DNA of 7,333 nucleotides, taken from positions 1-7,333 of the forward strand of contig CANRDH010000074.1 in NCBI GenBank assembly GCA_947629295.1. The letters are read 5' to 3'. Origin of the DNA: an uncultured Clostridia bacterium (lineage in GTDB: Bacteria; Bacillota; Clostridia; Oscillospirales; Acutalibacteraceae). The notes under the pieces were generated by a model that saw only the letters and a list, made by a program, of their open reading frames with translations, made no database searches and was not told the origin of the DNA. The translations under genes were made by a program, and so were the position numbers. The stretch's first letter is position 1. Each line of letters starts with the position of its first letter. Of this stretch, positions 4,651 through 7,333 are shown piece by piece.

Positions 4651-6516
4651 ATGACAGACAACAGCATTTTAAGCGGTATCAAATCACCGTCCGATCTCAA
4701 AAAGCTGTCTGCCGACGAATTAAATACTCTTGCCGAAGAAATACGCAGGAAAATAGTGGATACAGTTTCCGAAAACGGAGGACATCTTGCGTCCAATCTT
4801 GGAGTTGTTGAGCTTACAATTGCTCTGCATACCGTGTTTGATTTGCCGAATGATAAAATTATATGGGATGTGGGACATCAGAGCTATGCTCATAAGCTTC
4901 TCACCGGACGAAATGATACGCTGAATACCATAAGAACTGAAAATGGACTTTCGGGTTTTCCAAAAAGAAATGAAAGTATATATGACGCATTTGATACCGG
5001 ACACAGCAGTACGTCTGTTTCTGCTGCTTTCGGTATAGCCTGTGCGGACAGCCTGAATAATGAAAAGAATTTTACCATAGCTGTAATAGGTGACGGAGCA
5101 TTGACGGGCGGACTGGCTTTTGAGGGACTTAACTGTGCAGGGCGTTCAAAGGAAAGACTTATCGTCATTCTTAATGACAATAAGATGTCTATTTCAAAGA
5201 ATGTCGGCTCAATGGCGCGTTATCTTACAAAGCTCAGGATACAGCCGTCGTATATAAGAGCGAAGTCAAGGGTTCACAACAGACTTGACAGATTTAACAA
5301 AGTGGGAAGAAAAATTACAAACACTATCAGAAAAATAAAGAATTGGATAAAAATTAATCTTTTCGGAAACAGAAAAAACATGTTTGAGCAGCTCGGCTTC
5401 AACTACTACGGACCGCTTGACGGTCATAATATACAGCAGCTTCAATCTGCACTGATAGCCGCTAAGTATTCAAGAAACGCTGTCTTTCTACATGTCTGCA
5501 CCGTTAAGGGCAGGGGATATGAATTTGCCGAAAAGAATCCGAAAGATTACCACGGAATTTCAGCATTTGATATGGAAACGGGAGAACCGAAAAGCTCGGC
5601 AAAGGGCTATTCAGATGTTTTTGGTGAATTTATATGCGAGACTGCCGCAAGCGATAAAAGAATATGTGCGATAACAGCGGCTATGGCTATGGGTACAGGA
5701 CTTAGCGACTTTTCGCAGAAATATAAAAATCGTTTCTTTGATGTAGGTATAGCCGAAGAGCACGCCGTAACCTTTGCGTCAGGTCTTGCGGCAGGAGGAA
5801 TGATTCCTGTTTTTGCGGTGTATTCTACCTTTCTTCAAAGAAGCTATGACCAGATACTGCATGATGCCGCCCTGCAAAAGCTTCATATTGTTCTTGCAGT
5901 GGACAGGGCAGGTATAGTCGGAGAGGACGGAGAAACGCATCAGGGTATATTTGATGTTGCTTTTCTCAGTACAATTCCTAATATTACGGTTTTTGCCCCC
6001 TCATCATTTTCAGAACTCAGGGAAATGCTTCATAGTGCAATATATAATACTCCGAATATTGCTGCGGTAAGATATCCCAGAGGAGGAGAGCTTTATTTGC
6101 CGGAGGATTATAAATATGACGGCAAGGATTACACATTTGTCGGTAATAAAAAATCTCATAAGCTTATAGTGACTTACGGAAGAATTTTTTCCAATGCCTG
6201 TATCGCGTCAAAAGCTCTTGAAACACAGGGTGTAGATGTCTGTATATTAAAGCTTAACAAAATAGAGCCGATCAATGAAAAGGCTGTTTCTGAGGCGATG
6301 AGTTTTGGGGAAGTATATTTCTTTGAAGAGGGAATAAAAGGCGGCGGTATAGGGGAAAGCTTTGGCTTTCGTATGTATCAGAATGGTTTTGAGGGAAAAT
6401 TCAGTCTTACCGCAATAAACGATTTTGTCAGGCAGGCAAAGGTTGCCTCTTCACTTGCAAAGCTCGGTCTTGATGCCGGTGGTATAGAAAAAACCGTACT
6501 CAGTGGTATGGATTGA
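4651..6516 (+). CDS. dxs: 1-deoxy-D-xylulose-5-phosphate synthase
   Basis: Dxs condenses pyruvate with glyceraldehyde 3-phosphate, releasing CO2, to make DXP, the first and flux-controlling step of the methylerythritol-phosphate isoprenoid pathway; DXP also feeds thiamine and pyridoxal synthesis. The 621-residue length is normal. GGHLASNLG (43-51) carries the conserved active-site histidine His45. GDGALTGG (147-154) with NDNKMSIS (175-182) forms the thiamine-diphosphate/metal site (Asp148, Asn177). The pyrimidine domain has DVGIAEEHAVTFASGLA (364-380) with catalytic Glu369, YSTFLQRSYDQ (391-401), DRAG (418-421) and GEDGETHQG (424-432) with His430. YPRG (475-478) and a C-terminal transketolase domain (about 500-615) follow. 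Residues 190-242 form a strikingly basic linker. The start is fixed by CGGAG nine bases upstream and by the usual N-terminal ISGIKSPSDLKKLS-like sequence. It has its own promoter at 4415 and is followed by tlyA after 33 bases. Confidence 0.97.
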   Translation: MTDNSILSGIKSPSDLKKLSADELNTLAEEIRRKIVDTVSENGGHLASNLGVVELTIALHTVFDLPNDKIIWDVGHQSYAHKLLTGRNDTLNTIRTENGLSGFPKRNESIYDAFDTGHSSTSVSAAFGIACADSLNNEKNFTIAVIGDGALTGGLAFEGLNCAGRSKERLIVILNDNKMSISKNVGSMARYLTKLRIQPSYIRAKSRVHNRLDRFNKVGRKITNTIRKIKNWIKINLFGNRKNMFEQLGFNYYGPLDGHNIQQLQSALIAAKYSRNAVFLHVCTVKGRGYEFAEKNPKDYHGISAFDMETGEPKSSAKGYSDVFGEFICETAASDKRICAITAAMAMGTGLSDFSQKYKNRFFDVGIAEEHAVTFASGLAAGGMIPVFAVYSTFLQRSYDQILHDAALQKLHIVLAVDRAGIVGEDGETHQGIFDVAFLSTIPNITVFAPSSFSELREMLHSAIYNTPNIAAVRYPRGGELYLPEDYKYDGKDYTFVGNKKSHKLIVTYGRIFSNACIASKALETQGVDVCILKLNKIEPINEKAVSEAMSFGEVYFFEEGIKGGGIGESFGFRMYQNGFEGKFSLTAINDFVRQAKVASSLAKLGLDAGGIEKTVLSGMD

Positions 6517-6534
6517 TATTTATTAGTTTTAATC

Positions 6535-6542
6535 GGGGGTGA
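6535..6542 (+). promoter_or_regulatory. Strong ribosome binding site for the GTG start of tlyA
   Basis: GGGGGTGA matches the 16S anti-Shine-Dalgarno complement well and lies seven bases before GTG at 6550. An in-frame TAG directly precedes this GTG, so no earlier start exists. The strong site compensates for the non-ATG start. Confidence 0.75.
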
Positions 6543-6549
6543 AATATAG

Positions 6550-7333
6550 GTGTCGGATAAAAAAAGACTGGATGTATTGGTTTATGAAAGAGGTCTTGCC
6601 GAAAGCAGGGAGAAAGCAAAGGCTCTTATAATGGCGGGAGTCATTTATGTTGATAATCAGAAATCCGATAAACCCGGCACGGCCTATCCCGAAAACATTA
6701 AGCTTGAACTGAGGGGAAATAAGCCGAAATATGTAAGCCGCGGAGGTCTTAAGCTTGAAAAGGCTATGACAGCTTTTTCTCTAAACCTGAGCGATAAAAT
6801 AACCATGGATATAGGAGCATCCACAGGCGGTTTTACCGACTGTATGCTGCAAAACGGAGCAAAAAAGGTATATTCGATAGATGTTGGCTACGGACAGCTC
6901 GATTGGAAGCTGAGAAATGACAGCAGGGTGGTTAATCTTGAAAGGACAAATATAAGATATATAACAAGGGAGAAGGTACCTGATGAAATAGATTTTTTCA
7001 GTGTTGATGTATGTTTTATTTCCCTTGAACTTGTTTTACCTGCAGTAAGATCGTTATTGAAACCGGACGCGTGTGCAGTTTGCCTTATAAAGCCTCAGTT
7101 TGAGGCAGGACGCGGAAAGATAGGAAAAAACGGTGTTGTAAGGGATAAGAATATACACGTCGAGGTGATAGAAAAAATATATAATTTTTGCCTTGGAAAC
7201 GGATACAGCGTACTTGGGCTCGATTATTCCCCCATAAAAGGACCGGAGGGAAATATAGAATATCTTATGCATATTCAGAAGTCCGATATGCCTATATATT
7301 CAGAAAATTTTGATATACAGGGACTTGTGGAGA
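6550..7333 (+). CDS. tlyA: TlyA family S4-domain rRNA (cytidine-2'-O)-methyltransferase, 3' end missing
   Basis: TlyA-type enzymes use SAM to methylate ribosomal RNA cytidine 2'-hydroxyls; in mycobacteria this gives capreomycin sensitivity, and some members are annotated as hemolysins. The open frame runs off the window end after 261 codons. The family is about 270 residues, so only the last few codons are missing. An N-terminal S4 RNA-binding domain (about 5-60) begins KKRLDVLVYERGLAESREKA. YVSRGGLKLEKA (61-72) follows, then the SAM-binding motif DIGASTGGFTD (87-97). Lys68, Asp153, Lys181 and Glu237 fall at positions matching the catalytic tetrad reported for M. tuberculosis TlyA (Lys69, Asp154, Lys182, Glu238). 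It has a GTG start 33 bases after dxs with no promoter or terminator between, so it should share the dxs transcript. Whether the target is 16S, 23S or both cannot be read here. Confidence 0.93.
   Translation, partial: MSDKKRLDVLVYERGLAESREKAKALIMAGVIYVDNQKSDKPGTAYPENIKLELRGNKPKYVSRGGLKLEKAMTAFSLNLSDKITMDIGASTGGFTDCMLQNGAKKVYSIDVGYGQLDWKLRNDSRVVNLERTNIRYITREKVPDEIDFFSVDVCFISLELVLPAVRSLLKPDACAVCLIKPQFEAGRGKIGKNGVVRDKNIHVEVIEKIYNFCLGNGYSVLGLDYSPIKGPEGNIEYLMHIQKSDMPIYSENFDIQGLVE

Noticed and set aside
5740..5790. Glu-Glu-His in Dxs where E. coli has Glu-Gln-His, as a possible active-site change
   Set aside because: The catalytic glutamate itself is kept, and the Gln to Glu change is, as far as I recall, common in clostridial Dxs proteins.
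6513..6549. Promoter between dxs and tlyA (TTGATA at 6513)
   Set aside because: Bases at the -10 distance are G-rich (the tlyA ribosome site), so no promoter is formed.

Overview
The window is a plus-strand housekeeping stretch, moderately AT-rich, with strong Shine-Dalgarno sites, tight gene spacing and frequent ATA/AGA codons. The gene order xseA-xseB-ispA-dxs-tlyA and the protein sequences fit a low-GC Gram-positive bacterium. I infer class Clostridia, probably a Ruminococcaceae/Oscillospiraceae-type gut bacterium; the genus cannot be fixed from sequence alone. No mobile element, CRISPR array, rRNA or tRNA is visible.

Layout: the 3' end of a histidine-phosphatase gene (1-444) runs into ruvA (460-1068) and ruvB (1086-2126), the Holliday-junction branch-migration motor. 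After a gap of only a few bases come xseA (2141-3346) and xseB (3339-3539), the two subunits of exonuclease VII, and ispA (3539-4414), a farnesyl-diphosphate synthase. The last three genes overlap at their ends. No terminator is visible from 1 to 4414, so these six genes are probably one transcript.

The only real intergenic space is 4415-4650. It opens with a very good sigma-A-type promoter (TTGAAT, 17 bases, TATAAT with an extended -10). Downstream is a leader of about 200 bases with a long imperfect hairpin, an orphan Shine-Dalgarno-like sequence, a possible alternative pairing with the dxs ribosome binding site, and a 33-codon open frame ending two bases before the dxs start. This is the most interesting part of the window and may be an uncharacterised regulatory leader or small RNA.

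The leader is followed by dxs (4651-6516), the first enzyme of the methylerythritol-phosphate pathway, and by a nearly complete tlyA-type S4/FtsJ rRNA methyltransferase (6550 to the window end).

Functionally the window joins DNA recombination and repair (RuvAB, exonuclease VII) to isoprenoid supply. Dxs feeds the pathway that makes IPP and DMAPP, and IspA condenses these to farnesyl diphosphate for undecaprenyl carriers and other prenyl lipids. The dxs promoter lets the entry enzyme and TlyA be controlled separately from the upstream repair genes. All coding genes appear intact apart from the two cut by the window edges.
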